Shown piece by piece: positions 15,291 through 23,215 of a stretch of 37,186 bases of DNA. Source of the DNA: Frankia sp. RB7 (GTDB lineage Bacteria > Pseudomonadota > Alphaproteobacteria > Rhizobiales > Xanthobacteraceae); contig JAUEPE010000067.1 of assembly GCA_030403585.1 (NCBI GenBank), positions 1 to 37,186 on the forward strand, written 5' to 3'. The notes beneath the pieces were generated by a model that worked only from the letters and a program-made list of their open reading frames with translations, searched no databases and was not told where the DNA came from. Every line of letters starts with the position of its first letter. Positions within the stretch are counted from its first letter, which is position 1. The position numbers were made by a program, and so were the translations under genes.

Positions 15291-16154
15291 TCAGGCTGCC
15301 CTTCCCGTCAATCCCGTTGGCTTCACCAAGAGCACCAGCACCATCAGCACGAACACGACGGTGTTAGAGGCCTCGGGGTAGAAATATTTGGTCAGGCCCT
15401 CGATCACACCGAGCGCGAAGCCGGTGATGATGGAGCCCATGATCGATCCCATGCCGCCGATCACCACCACCGCGAACACCACGATGATGAGGTCGGCGCC
15501 CATCAGCGGCCGCACCTGGTTGATCGGCGCAGAGAGCACGCCGGCGAGCGCGGCAAGGCCAACACCGAGACCATAGGTCAACGTGATCATACGCGGCACA
15601 TTGACGCCGAAGGCACGCACCAGCGTCGGATTTTCAGTGGCGGCGCGCAGATAAGCGCCGAGCCGCGTCTTCTCGATCAGGAACCAGGTCGCAATGCACA
15701 CGACCAGCGAGAAGATGACAACCCAGGCGCGATAGATCGGCAGGAACATGAAGCCAAGATTCACGCCGCCCTTGAGCTGGTCCGGAATGGAGTAAGGCAG
15801 GCCCGACGAACCGAAATAGTTCTGGAACACGCCCTGCACGATCAGCGCGATGCCGAAGGTCAGCAGCAGGCCGTAGAGATGGTCGAGCCCGGCCAGGAAT
15901 TTCAGCATGGTCCGTTCCAGGATCATGCCGAAGATGCCGACGATGATCGGCGCTAGCAACAGCGCCCACCAGTAACTGATGCCGCCGAGGTTCAACAGGA
16001 AATAGGCGACGAAGGCGCCCATCATGTAGAGCGCGCCATGCGCGAAATTGATGATGTTGAGCATGCCGAAGATGACGGCGAGCCCGAGACTGAGCAGCGC
16101 GTAGAACGAGCCGTTGATCAGTCCCACCAGTAGCTGTGCGTAGAGAGCCTGCAT
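15291..16154 (-). CDS. livH: Branched-chain amino acid ABC transporter permease LivH
   Basis: A 287-residue inner-membrane permease partner of LivM. It opens with MQALYAQLLVGLINGSFYAL and the signature GLAVIFGMLNIINFAHGALYMMGAF, and contains the coupling segment RAATENPTLVRAFGV. I chose the ATG at 16154 because the LivH family begins there; the frame could be extended to a TTG at 16187, but that adds a non-conserved GTPKGLGAG stretch. It lies 72 bases after the binding-protein gene, across a strong hairpin, and one base before livM. Confidence 0.94.
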   Translation of the reverse strand: MQALYAQLLVGLINGSFYALLSLGLAVIFGMLNIINFAHGALYMMGAFVAYFLLNLGGISYWWALLLAPIIVGIFGMILERTMLKFLAGLDHLYGLLLTFGIALIVQGVFQNYFGSSGLPYSIPDQLKGGVNLGFMFLPIYRAWVVIFSLVVCIATWFLIEKTRLGAYLRAATENPTLVRAFGVNVPRMITLTYGLGVGLAALAGVLSAPINQVRPLMGADLIIVVFAVVVIGGMGSIMGSIITGFALGVIEGLTKYFYPEASNTVVFVLMVLVLLVKPTGLTGRAA

Positions 16155-16193
16155 CGATCCAGCACCCAGTCCCTTCGGCGTTCCCAAAGTCGC

Positions 16194-16218
16194 GCCCGCC
16201 GGCTTGCCGCCGGCGGGC
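16194..16218 (-). terminator. GC-rich intercistronic hairpin (attenuator or mRNA-stabilising)
   Basis: A perfect 10-bp stem, GCCCGCCGGC (16194-16203) with GCCGGCGGGC (16209-16218) and a 5-base loop, sits just after the binding-protein stop codon and before livH. No long U-run follows in the minus direction (GCGACTTTGGG), so complete termination is unlikely. Such hairpins commonly keep binding-protein mRNA levels above those of the membrane subunits. Confidence 0.65.
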
Positions 16219-16226
16219 TGTTGGCC

Positions 16227-17447
16227 TTATTTCTTGAGCAGCGCGCACTTGCTCTCGGAGAGCGGCGTGAAAGCCTGATCGCCCGGCACCGTGCCAACGA
16301 GCTTGTAGAAATCCCAGGGTCCCTTGGACTCGGAGGGCTTCTTCACCTCGAACAGATAGGCGTTGTGGATAGTGCGGCCGTTGGGCTGAATTTCGCCCTT
16401 GCCGAACAGTTCGTCTTCCGTTGGCATCGACTTCATCTTCTCGACGACCTTGACGCCGTCATGAGGATTGCCGCCGAGCGCGTCCAGCGCCTTGAGATAG
16501 TGGCGCACGCCCGCGTAGACACCCGCCTGCACCATGGTCGGCATGGCGCCGTTCTTCATCTTCTCCGAGAACTTCTTGGAGAAGGCCCGGGTCTGGTCGT
16601 TCATGTCCCAGTAAAAGGTCTCGGTGAAGTTCAGGCCCTGCGCAGTTTCCAGACCGATCGCCTTGACGTCGGTGAGGAACAGCAGCAGCGCCGCGAGCTT
16701 CTGGCCGCCCTTGACGATGCCGAACTCGGCGGCCTGCTTGATCGTATTGGTGGTGTCGCCGCCGGCATTGGCAAGGCCGATGATCTTGGCCTTGGAGGCC
16801 TGGGCCTGGAGCAGGAACGACGAGAAGTCCGGCGTGTTGAGCGGATGCTTGACGCCACCGACGACCTTGCCGCCGTTGGCGGTGATGACGGCGGTGGTGT
16901 CGCGCTCGAGCGCCGCACCGAAGGCGTAGTCCGCGGTCAGGAAGAACCAGGTATCACCACCGGCTTTCACCAGGGCCTGGCCCGTTGTGTGGGCCAGCAT
17001 GTAGGTGTCGTAGGTCCAGTGCACAGTGTTGGGCGAGCACTGCGCGTTGGTGAGGTCGGAGGTCGCCGCACCGGAATTGATGTAGACGCCGTTCTTCTCC
17101 TTCACGACGTTGTTGACGGCGAGCGCCACGCCGGAATTCGGCACGTCGACGATGATGTCGACCTTGTCGACGTCGAACCACTGCCGCGCGATCGCGGTGC
17201 CGATATCCGGCTTGTTCTGGTGATCACCCGAGATGATGTCGATCTTCCAGCCCTTCGCGGCAAGGCCGGAATCTTCCACCGCCATCTGGGCCGCGAGCGT
17301 CGAGCCGGGCCCGCCGAGGTCGGCATAGAGACCGGACTGATCGGACAGCGCACCGATCTTGACCGTCTTGTCCTGCGCGAACGCCGCGCCGGCGGTGGTG
17401 ACGGCCAACGCCGTGCCGAGCAACAACGATGCAATCGACTTTTTCAT
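16227..17447 (-). CDS. Branched-chain amino acid ABC transporter substrate-binding protein
   Basis: A 406-residue periplasmic LivK/HAAT-type binding protein. The signal peptide runs to about residue 24 (AFA before QDK), and the mature protein begins KTVKIGALSDQSGLYADLGG. Conserved lobes include GDHQNKPD, FFLTADYAFGAALERD and GGDTTN. It lies inside the liv operon between livF (48 bases) and livH (72 bases), which identifies it as the cognate receptor for this transporter. The start is supported by GAGGGAAG upstream of the ATG. It is a close paralogue of the orphan protein at 1946-3172, so one or both may supply this permease. Ligand unknown. Confidence 0.95.
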   Translation of the reverse strand: MKKSIASLLLGTALAVTTAGAAFAQDKTVKIGALSDQSGLYADLGGPGSTLAAQMAVEDSGLAAKGWKIDIISGDHQNKPDIGTAIARQWFDVDKVDIIVDVPNSGVALAVNNVVKEKNGVYINSGAATSDLTNAQCSPNTVHWTYDTYMLAHTTGQALVKAGGDTWFFLTADYAFGAALERDTTAVITANGGKVVGGVKHPLNTPDFSSFLLQAQASKAKIIGLANAGGDTTNTIKQAAEFGIVKGGQKLAALLLFLTDVKAIGLETAQGLNFTETFYWDMNDQTRAFSKKFSEKMKNGAMPTMVQAGVYAGVRHYLKALDALGGNPHDGVKVVEKMKSMPTEDELFGKGEIQPNGRTIHNAYLFEVKKPSESKGPWDFYKLVGTVPGDQAFTPLSESKCALLKK

Positions 17448-17495
17448 GCTACTTCCCTCGTGAATCTTCTCGTGACCGTCCGACCGTTGGCCGTA

Positions 17496-18242
17496 CTAGA
17501 CGCCGAGATAGGTGTGGAGCTTGTCCATGTTGGCGGCAAGCTCCGCATTGGAAAATCCGTCAATGATCTTGCCGTGCTCGACGACGTAATAGCGATCGGC
17601 GACAGTGGATGCGAACCGGAAGTTCTGCTCGACCAGAAGGATCGTGAAACCTTCCTTCTTCAGCCGCGCAATGGTGTGACCGATCTGCTGAATGATGACA
17701 GGTGCAAGACCTTCAGTCGGCTCGTCCAGCATCAGGAAGCTGGCGCCGGTGCGCAGGATGCGCGCGATCGCGAGCATCTGCTGCTCGCCGCCGGACAGCT
17801 TGGTGCCCTGGCTGTTGAGCCGCTCCTTCAGGTTCGGAAACAGATCGAAGATCTGTTCGAGCGGCAGTCCGCCTGGGCGCACCACCGGCGGCAGCAACAA
17901 ATTCTCCCGCACGTCGAGACTGGAGAAGATTCCACGCTCCTCCGGGCAGAACGCGATGCCCATGCGCGCGATCTTGTCGGAGGTCGTGCGGATGATGTCC
18001 TGGTTGTTAAATTTGATCGAGCCGGCACGCTTGCCGATGATGCCCATGATCGACTTCAGCGTGGTCGTCTTGCCGGCGCCGTTGCGCCCGAGCAGCGTGA
18101 CGACCTCGCCCGCGTTCACGTCGAAATTGATCCCGTGGAGGATGTGGGACTCGCCGTACCAGGCTTCGAGGTTGCGGACCTGGAGGACGTTGCCGCCGGT
18201 TGCGGCCTTTGCCGGAGCGTCGGCCATTGCAGTCTCAGGCAT
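17496..18242 (-). CDS. livF: Branched-chain amino acid ABC transporter ATPase LivF
   Basis: A 248-residue cytoplasmic ATP-binding subunit. Walker A GRNGAGKT is at residues 52-59, the signature LSGGEQQ at 149-155 and Walker B FLMLDEP at 169-175; the H-loop lies in the closing VEQNFRFA region. PEERGIF and EPTEGLAP are LivF hallmarks. Its ATG overlaps the end of livG by 8 bases, which suggests coupled synthesis of the two ATPases; an internal ATG five codons later is the main alternative start. Confidence 0.96.
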   Translation of the reverse strand: MPETAMADAPAKAATGGNVLQVRNLEAWYGESHILHGINFDVNAGEVVTLLGRNGAGKTTTLKSIMGIIGKRAGSIKFNNQDIIRTTSDKIARMGIAFCPEERGIFSSLDVRENLLLPPVVRPGGLPLEQIFDLFPNLKERLNSQGTKLSGGEQQMLAIARILRTGASFLMLDEPTEGLAPVIIQQIGHTIARLKKEGFTILLVEQNFRFASTVADRYYVVEHGKIIDGFSNAELAANMDKLHTYLGV

Positions 18243-18990
18243 GACCGGCTCCCAGATAGGCTTCCTTGACGCGTTCGTCCTTGGTGAGTTCGCTGTAGTG
18301 GCCCTGCGCGAGCACCTGCCCGCGCGTCAGCACGGTGATGATGTCCGAGAGATTGGCCACGACGCTCAAATTATGCTCGACCATCAGGATGGTGTATTTC
18401 GCCGAGATGCGCTTGATCAGCGCCGCGATCTTGTCGATGTCCTCGTGGCCCATGCCGGCCATCGGCTCGTCCAGCAGCATCATCTCCGGATCGAGCGCGA
18501 GCGTGGTTGCGATCTCGAGCGCGCGCTTGCGCCCATAGGCCATCTCGACCGCCGGCGTGTTGGCGAACTCGCTGAGACCCACGTCGTTCAACAATTCACG
18601 CGCGCGGTCGTTGAACTGATTCAGCACCGACTTGGAACGCCAGAAATCGAAGGAGCTGCCGTGCTGGCGCTGGAGCGCGACACGGACATTCTCCAGCGCG
18701 GTCATATGCGGAAATACCGCCGATATCTGGAATGAGCGCACCAGCCCCAGGCGCGCGACATCGGCCGGCGCCATCGCGGTGATGTCCTGTCCCTTGTACA
18801 GGATTTTTCCGGCAGACGGTTTGAGGAACTTGGTCAGAAGATTGAAGCACGTCGTCTTGCCGGCCCCGTTCGGGCCGATCAGCGCGTGAATACTCCCACG
18901 GCGGACCTTGAGCGCAACGTCGCGGACGGCGAAGAAGCCCGCGAACTCCTTGGTCAAGCCTTCCGTTTCGAGAATGAACTCATCGGCCAA
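18235..18990 (-). CDS. livG: Branched-chain amino acid ABC transporter ATPase LivG
   Basis: A 251-residue cytoplasmic ATPase and first gene of the liv operon. Walker A GPNGAGKT is at residues 39-46 and Walker B MMLLDEP ends at 176. The signature region reads MAYGRKRALEI, a departure from LSGGQ that falls within the loose LivG pattern xxYGxxRxLEI. I set the start at a TTG (18988-18990) because it is preceded by GGGGGAAA at suitable distance and begins the conserved ADEFILETEGLTKEF; the frame stays open further upstream but that part is not conserved. The stop overlaps the livF start. Confidence 0.94.
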   Translation of the reverse strand: MADEFILETEGLTKEFAGFFAVRDVALKVRRGSIHALIGPNGAGKTTCFNLLTKFLKPSAGKILYKGQDITAMAPADVARLGLVRSFQISAVFPHMTALENVRVALQRQHGSSFDFWRSKSVLNQFNDRARELLNDVGLSEFANTPAVEMAYGRKRALEIATTLALDPEMMLLDEPMAGMGHEDIDKIAALIKRISAKYTILMVEHNLSVVANLSDIITVLTRGQVLAQGHYSELTKDERVKEAYLGAGHA

Positions 18991-19332
18991 ACAGATTTCC
19001 CCCTGCCCGCGCAATACGCGTGGCTGTCCTTGTTGCTTCGGCTTTCCGGAGGCCTTGGAGCCTGTCCCGGAACGCCGCCTCCGGGCGCGGAATATGCCGG
19101 AGGTGACGGGGGTTAGGCAAGGCGGAAAGCTGAGCAGGTCAGACCTCCGGCCGGGAGTCTTATGCTCCCTTAGTTGGAGGTTTTGTGATGTCGCCTGCCG
19201 GCCTCCCGGTTCGCAAGACACCGGTCATCAAGCCGTCGTTAACGGTCTTTCGTCCCGCACGCCAGCCTTCATCAAAAATTTTCCCGCCGCGGCGATCATG
19301 CGCGGGTTTCATTCGTCGTCGGGAATATTGTT
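18991..19332. promoter_or_regulatory. Divergent intergenic region: liv promoter side and structured leader toward the PAS-like gene
   Basis: These 342 bases separate livG (minus) from the PAS-like gene (plus) and should hold both promoters. No well-supported gene is seen. On the plus side a nested hairpin is clear: outer stem ACCTCC (19143-19148) with GGAGGT (19176-19181), inner stem GGGAG (19153-19157) with CTCCC (19165-19169). The outer 3' arm is itself an ideal Shine-Dalgarno seven bases before an ATG at 19188, which opens a 65-codon frame overlapping the next gene. Whether that frame is translated is uncertain. Confidence 0.5.
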
Positions 19333-19983
19333 TTGGATTTCACGAGCGCCCCTCCCTCCGCCGTCAAGTCGATCAAGCAGCGTGACCTGCTCAACACGTG
19401 GTTGCGACTTTATGCTCGCCAGCAGACTGCGCCGGCGATCTGGGAGTATCAGCCCGCGCGGCTCGAGGAAGAGCTGTGCGACCTGATCTACTACACGGTA
19501 GACAAGTCGACACCGACGCCGCGCCTGACCATTCAGAGCGAGGGCACGCGGATCTCGCGCGCCTACGGCCATACCGGAAAGGGAATCCTGCTGGAGGATT
19601 ATGTCGGGCCGCGGCTCGCTCCCTACGTGATGCCGGTCTATCACGAATGCGTCGCGCGCGGGCTTCCGGTCTACAGCGTTGCCGACGTCGACGACATCTA
19701 CGGCCGCATCGTTGCCTATGAACGGCTGCTGCTGCCGTTCCTGACCGACGACAAGGTCAGCCACGTCATCGCGTCGCTCAAGACCTTCTGCGAGGACGGC
19801 GGCTTCGAGATCAAGAATCTGCTGCGCGGAAATGACGCGCTGCCGCGGCCGAGACTGCGCACGGTAATCGACCGCGATCTATTTCACCGCGCGCCCGGGC
19901 GCATCGCGGCCGCCGACGTCGTCGAATTCGTCGATCAGCCCGGCGGTCAGAGCGTCTCCGCCGAGATCATCGAGCTGAACTAA
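19333..19983 (+). CDS. PAS_5-like domain protein of unknown function
   Basis: A 216-residue cytoplasmic protein without signal or membrane segments. Its organisation (DLLNTWLRLYARQQ; RLTIQSEGTRISRAYGHTGKGILLEDYVGP; YHECVARGLPVYSVADV; YERLLLPFLTDDKVSHVI) resembles the alphaproteobacterial PAS_5 family, where a conserved W, a small-molecule-sensing PAS fold and a final L-P-hydrophobic strand recur. No output domain is present. The likely start is TTG at 19333, seven bases after GGGAA; no in-frame ATG is close by. The 3' end meets the convergent ArsC-like gene with a 3-base gap. Family call is by pattern memory and moderately sure. Confidence 0.72.
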   Translation: MDFTSAPPSAVKSIKQRDLLNTWLRLYARQQTAPAIWEYQPARLEEELCDLIYYTVDKSTPTPRLTIQSEGTRISRAYGHTGKGILLEDYVGPRLAPYVMPVYHECVARGLPVYSVADVDDIYGRIVAYERLLLPFLTDDKVSHVIASLKTFCEDGGFEIKNLLRGNDALPRPRLRTVIDRDLFHRAPGRIAAADVVEFVDQPGGQSVSAEIIELN

Positions 19984-19986
19984 CGC

Positions 19987-20346
19987 CTAGCGCGATTTGA
20001 CGCTGGCTTGCTTGTCGTAGATATCCGGCTTGAAGCCGACCAGGAGCTTGCCGCCGATTTCGAGCACCGGCCGCTTGATCATCGATGGTTGCGCTAGCAT
20101 CAGCGCTAGCGCCTTCTTCTCGGTTAGGCCTTCCTTGTCGGCATCCGGCAGCTTCTTGAAGGTGGCGCCGGCGCGATTGAGCAGCGTCTCCCAGCCGAGC
20201 TGGTCGCTCCATTGCTTGAGCTTGTCCTTCTCGACGCCGGCGGCCTTGTAATCGTGGAATTCATAGGTGACGCCATGGGTGTCAAGCCAGGCGCGCGCCT
20301 TCTTCATGGTGTCGCAGTTCTTGATGCCGTAGATGATGTTGGGCAA
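19987..20346 (-). CDS. ArsC/Spx-family (YffB-like) protein
   Basis: A 119-residue thioredoxin-fold protein of the ArsC/Spx superfamily. The N-terminal IYGIKNCDTMKKA places the single conserved Cys at residue 11, and IKRPVLEIGGKLLVGF gives the family's RPV motif near residue 92. It matches the YffB branch, whose members bind or use glutathione and are not proven arsenate reductases. No ars gene is nearby, so arsenate reduction is not inferred. Length is typical. It is convergent with the PAS-like gene and divergent from csaA, sharing about 107 bases. Confidence 0.9.
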   Translation of the reverse strand: MPNIIYGIKNCDTMKKARAWLDTHGVTYEFHDYKAAGVEKDKLKQWSDQLGWETLLNRAGATFKKLPDADKEGLTEKKALALMLAQPSMIKRPVLEIGGKLLVGFKPDIYDKQASVKSR

Positions 20347-20453
20347 GACGGTCCTCGCGCATGCGTCGTGACTTGCTGTGGCGTTGTACGAAACTCCGCT
20401 TCGCGCGACAATATTGCCAACGACGCTTTCGACATCTTCCGAACGGACACACC

Positions 20454-20825
20454 ATGCACGTCACCCACGATCCCGCGGCATCCGCCTCGCCGACCATCGA
20501 CTTCAACACGTTTCTCGCGGTCGACATCCGCGTCGGCACCATCGTCGATGCAAAACCGTTTCCCGAGGCGCGCAAGCCGGCTTGGCGGCTGTGGATCGAC
20601 TTTGGGCCTGCCATCGGCGTGCGCAAGAGCTCGGCGCAGATCACCGAAAACCATCCGATCGAGACGCTGGTTGGACAGCAGGTTGCCGCCGTCGTCAATT
20701 TCCCGCCGCGCCAGATCGGACCTGTCGTCTCGGAGGTGCTGACGCTCGGCTTCCCCGATGCCGACGGCAAGGTCGTGCTGATGCAGCCGAGCAAGCCGGT
20801 ACCGAACGGCGGGCGGCTGTTCTAG
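20454..20825 (+). CDS. csaA: tRNA-binding protein CsaA
   Basis: A 123-residue cytoplasmic protein consisting of a single tRNA-binding (EMAP II/Trbp111-like) OB-fold. The conserved order FLAVDIRVGTI, KPAWRLWIDFG, IGVRKSSAQIT and VVNFPPRQIGPVVSEVLTLG is complete. In Bacillus CsaA has chaperone and protein-export activity; in bacteria generally it is a dimeric tRNA-binding protein. The ATG at 20454 starts close to the usual family start; the longer frame from 20361 adds a non-conserved Arg-rich lead. It is monocistronic; the following 200 bases carry the TetR control region. Confidence 0.95.
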   Translation: MHVTHDPAASASPTIDFNTFLAVDIRVGTIVDAKPFPEARKPAWRLWIDFGPAIGVRKSSAQITENHPIETLVGQQVAAVVNFPPRQIGPVVSEVLTLGFPDADGKVVLMQPSKPVPNGGRLF

Positions 20826-20920
20826 CGGCAGACATCGCCTTCGCCGGCCGCCCGCCCATCGCTTCATCCTCCTGTCTCATCGGCCCGGCCGCCGGGACTT
20901 GACGAAGATCCGTTTTGCCA

Positions 20921-21012
20921 ATAAAAATGACTGACTGATCGTTTTTTATTTCACGTGGCTACGCTCAGACTGTTCCCCGCAACTTCCTAAAACGATCAAT
21001 CTGTCAGTTATT
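20921..21012. promoter_or_regulatory. Inverted operator-like pair upstream of tetR-tauE
   Basis: TGATCGTTTT (20936-20945) recurs as its reverse complement AAAACGATCA (20989-20998). Each is flanked on its outer side by ACTGAC (20930-20935) or GTCAGT (21003-21008). The two half-sites face each other across 43 bases, just before the regulator's ATG at 21027. The first copy also sits between ATAAAAA (20921-20927) and TTTTTAT (20943-20949). Autoregulation by the adjacent TetR protein is the simplest reading. Confidence 0.6.
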
Positions 21013-21026
21013 TATGGACAAGACGG

Positions 21027-21659
21027 ATGCCCAAGATCAGCGACAAGAAGCGTGAAGACCGGCGTCAGCAGATCCTCGAAGCGGCGCTCGCCTGCTTCTC
21101 GGAAGACGGATTTCACCAGACCGGCATGGCCGACATCGTCAAGCGGTCGGGCCTGAGCCATGGCGCGGTCTATCTCTACTTCCAGGGCAAGGACGATTTG
21201 ATTGAGGCGCTGGCCGACGACCGCCATCGCCGCGAGGCCGTCCTCAACTCGGTCGCGCAAGGCTCCGGTGATCCCATCGAAGGGCTGCACGCGCTGGTGC
21301 GTGTCTATACGCAATGGCTCACCGATCCCGCGGGCGAAGCGCGGCGCCGCGTCGGCATTCATGGCTGGGCAGAGGCGCTGCGCAACCGCCGCGTCCGCAC
21401 CAGCGTCGTCGAAGGCATCGACATGCCGCGCGCACTGATCGTGGCCCTGATCGAACGCGGCCAGCACGACGGCCTGATCAAGCGCGACATCGGTGCCGAT
21501 GCGACCGCACGTGTGCTGGTCGCGATGTTCCAGGGCTTTGTGCTGCAAAAATGCTGGGGCGAGGATTTTGACATCGGGGCCTGTATGGCGGCCGTGACCG
21601 GCGTGATCGACGGCTTTCGTACGACCAAGCCCGATATCAAGCGACGAACGAGGACATAA
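21027..21659 (+). CDS. TetR/AcrR family transcriptional regulator
   Basis: A 210-residue repressor. The N-terminal helix-turn-helix is complete at about residues 14-60: ILEAALACFSEDGFHQTGMADIVKR, then GLSHGAVYLYFQGKDDLIEAL. The all-helical C-terminal part would bind an unknown effector and dimerise. It is three bases upstream of the TauE exporter gene on the same strand, so it probably controls that exporter and itself through the inverted sites at 20930-21008. The effector may be a sulfonated compound or sulfite, but this is inferred only from the neighbour. Confidence 0.94.
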   Translation: MPKISDKKREDRRQQILEAALACFSEDGFHQTGMADIVKRSGLSHGAVYLYFQGKDDLIEALADDRHRREAVLNSVAQGSGDPIEGLHALVRVYTQWLTDPAGEARRRVGIHGWAEALRNRRVRTSVVEGIDMPRALIVALIERGQHDGLIKRDIGADATARVLVAMFQGFVLQKCWGEDFDIGACMAAVTGVIDGFRTTKPDIKRRTRT

Positions 21660-21662
21660 GCC

Positions 21663-22445
21663 ATGTCCGGGATTCACGACCTCCTCGCTGGTGCCGGTGT
21701 CGGCCTCATCAGCGGACTCACATCGGGCTTCATGGGTACGAGTCCCGGTGGCGGCCTCGTCATCTTCTCCGTGCTGCTGCTCGGCGCGGAACAACACGCC
21801 GCGCAAGGAACCTCGCTGATCACGCAGGTGCCGCCGACCGGCCTTGCGGGCGTACGCCGCTACTGGCAAAACGGCAACCGTAGCCCATTGCTGTGGATTG
21901 TCTGGATCGGCGTCGGATTTCTCATCGGCGGCGCGGGCGGCGGCTATGCCGCGACCGCCGTCTCCGACGCGATTCTGCAATGGACCTACGTCACCTATCT
22001 CGTCGGGCTGATCGCGCTGCTGATCCTGCGTCGTGACCGCAAGGACGGCAGCAGGGACGCCGGTGATCAAGACCAACTGCCCCGGCTCCCCCTGCTCCTC
22101 ATCGGCGTGCTTGCCGGCTTTTCCTCGGGCTTCATGGGCATCGGCGGCGGGCTCGCGATCACGGTCGGCCTCGCCGCAGGCCTGCGCGTGCCGCAGCATC
22201 AGGCGCAGCTCGTCAGCCTCATTTTCTCTGTCATTCCGACCAACATCCCGGCCGCCTGGATCTACTGGAGCAAGGGACTGATGGTCGGCTGGCCGGCCAT
22301 CATCGGCATCATTGCCGGCCTCTGGATCGGCACCGATCTCGGAGCCCGCGCAGCCAACGGCGTCAGCAAAGCGGTACTGCGCCGGAGCATGATCGCCCTC
22401 GTCGCACTGATGGCGCTCTACATGAGTTATAAGGCTCTGAGCTAA
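21663..22445 (+). CDS. TauE/SafE family anion exporter
   Basis: A 260-residue inner-membrane protein with about eight hydrophobic segments. The family's two inverted repeats are plain: GLTSGFMGTSPGGGLV near residue 18 and GFSSGFMGIGGGLAITVG near residue 150, each followed by a QGTSL- or QAQLV-type segment. TauE/SafE proteins export sulfite, sulfoacetate or other organosulfur anions. It forms a bicistron with the TetR gene (3-base gap), so expression is likely effector-inducible. The 3' end meets the convergent GST gene two bases on. Substrate not determinable here. Confidence 0.92.
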   Translation: MSGIHDLLAGAGVGLISGLTSGFMGTSPGGGLVIFSVLLLGAEQHAAQGTSLITQVPPTGLAGVRRYWQNGNRSPLLWIVWIGVGFLIGGAGGGYAATAVSDAILQWTYVTYLVGLIALLILRRDRKDGSRDAGDQDQLPRLPLLLIGVLAGFSSGFMGIGGGLAITVGLAAGLRVPQHQAQLVSLIFSVIPTNIPAAWIYWSKGLMVGWPAIIGIIAGLWIGTDLGARAANGVSKAVLRRSMIALVALMALYMSYKALS

Positions 22446-22447
22446 AT

Positions 22448-23152
22448 TTACGGACGCTTTGGGATGTTGAGCCCGCGCTCGACGGCCGGCCGCGCCAGCC
22501 CACGTTCGAGCCAGGCGGCGACCGATTTGAACTGGCTGAAAGCGACGAGATCGCCGGCGCCGTAGAAGCCGATGAGATTGCGCACCCAGCCAAGCATCGA
22601 AATGTCGGCGATGGTGTAGTCGTCATCCATGAACCATTGCCGGCCGGCGAGATGCGTTTCCATCACGTCGAGCAGGCGCTTGGTTTCGTTGACATAGCGG
22701 TCGCGTGGTCGCTTGTCCTCAAAATCCTTGCCGGCGAATTTGTGGAAGAAGCCGACCTGGCCGAACATCGGCCCGATGCCGCCCATCTGGAAATGCACCC
22801 ACTGAATAGTCTGGTAGCGCCGCGCGGCGTCCTGTGGCAGCAGCTTGCCGGTCTTCTCCGCGAGGTATTGCAGGATCGCACCGGACTCGAACAGCGGCAG
22901 CGGTCTGCCGCCGGGGCCGTTGGGATCGAGGATAGCCGGAATCTTGCCATTCGGATTGAGCGAGAGGAATTCCGGCGTCTTCTGGTCGTCCTTGCCGAAA
23001 TCGACCAGATGAACCTCGTAAGGAAACCCGATCTCTTCCAGCATGATCGAAACCTTGACGCCGTTCGGCGTCGGCAGCGAATAAAGCTGGAGCAACTCAG
23101 GATGCTTGGCAGGCCAGCGCTTGGTGATGGGAAATGCGCAGAGGTCGGACAT
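22448..23152 (-). CDS. Nu-class glutathione transferase (YfcG/YghU-like disulfide reductase)
   Basis: A 234-residue cytosolic protein with a thioredoxin-like N-domain and a helical C-domain. LYSLPTPNGVKVSIMLEEIG with Thr28-Pro29-Asn30 matches the TPNG motif that binds glutathione in E. coli YfcG and YghU, which bind two glutathiones and reduce disulfides. SLNPNGKIPAI and FESGAILQYLAEKTGKLLP are also hallmarks, and the C-domain keeps DYTIADISMLGWV. The N-terminal SDLCAFPITKRWPAKHPE extension resembles YghU. It is monocistronic on the minus strand. Confidence 0.92.
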   Translation of the reverse strand: MSDLCAFPITKRWPAKHPELLQLYSLPTPNGVKVSIMLEEIGFPYEVHLVDFGKDDQKTPEFLSLNPNGKIPAILDPNGPGGRPLPLFESGAILQYLAEKTGKLLPQDAARRYQTIQWVHFQMGGIGPMFGQVGFFHKFAGKDFEDKRPRDRYVNETKRLLDVMETHLAGRQWFMDDDYTIADISMLGWVRNLIGFYGAGDLVAFSQFKSVAAWLERGLARPAVERGLNIPKRP

Positions 23153-23215
23153 CGGAACCTACAATCTGCTGTTGAAGCGCATCTAATCTAGGTGAGCCGC
23201 AGTATGACACAAGGC

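Noticed and set aside
16221..18269. Long plus-strand open frame (682 codons) across the liv binding protein and livF
   Set aside because: It is the antisense shadow of two clear liv genes in GC-rich DNA. It shows no domain and repeats of charged residues typical of such shadows.
19143..19190. ROSE-type heat-shock RNA thermometer before the PAS-like gene
   Set aside because: The Shine-Dalgarno pairing is present, but I do not see the ROSE-type short imperfect stem with its UYGCU element, and no heat-shock gene follows. Kept only as an unclassified hairpin.
19987..20346. Arsenate reductase of an ars operon
   Set aside because: YffB-like features and absence of any arsenic genes nearby.
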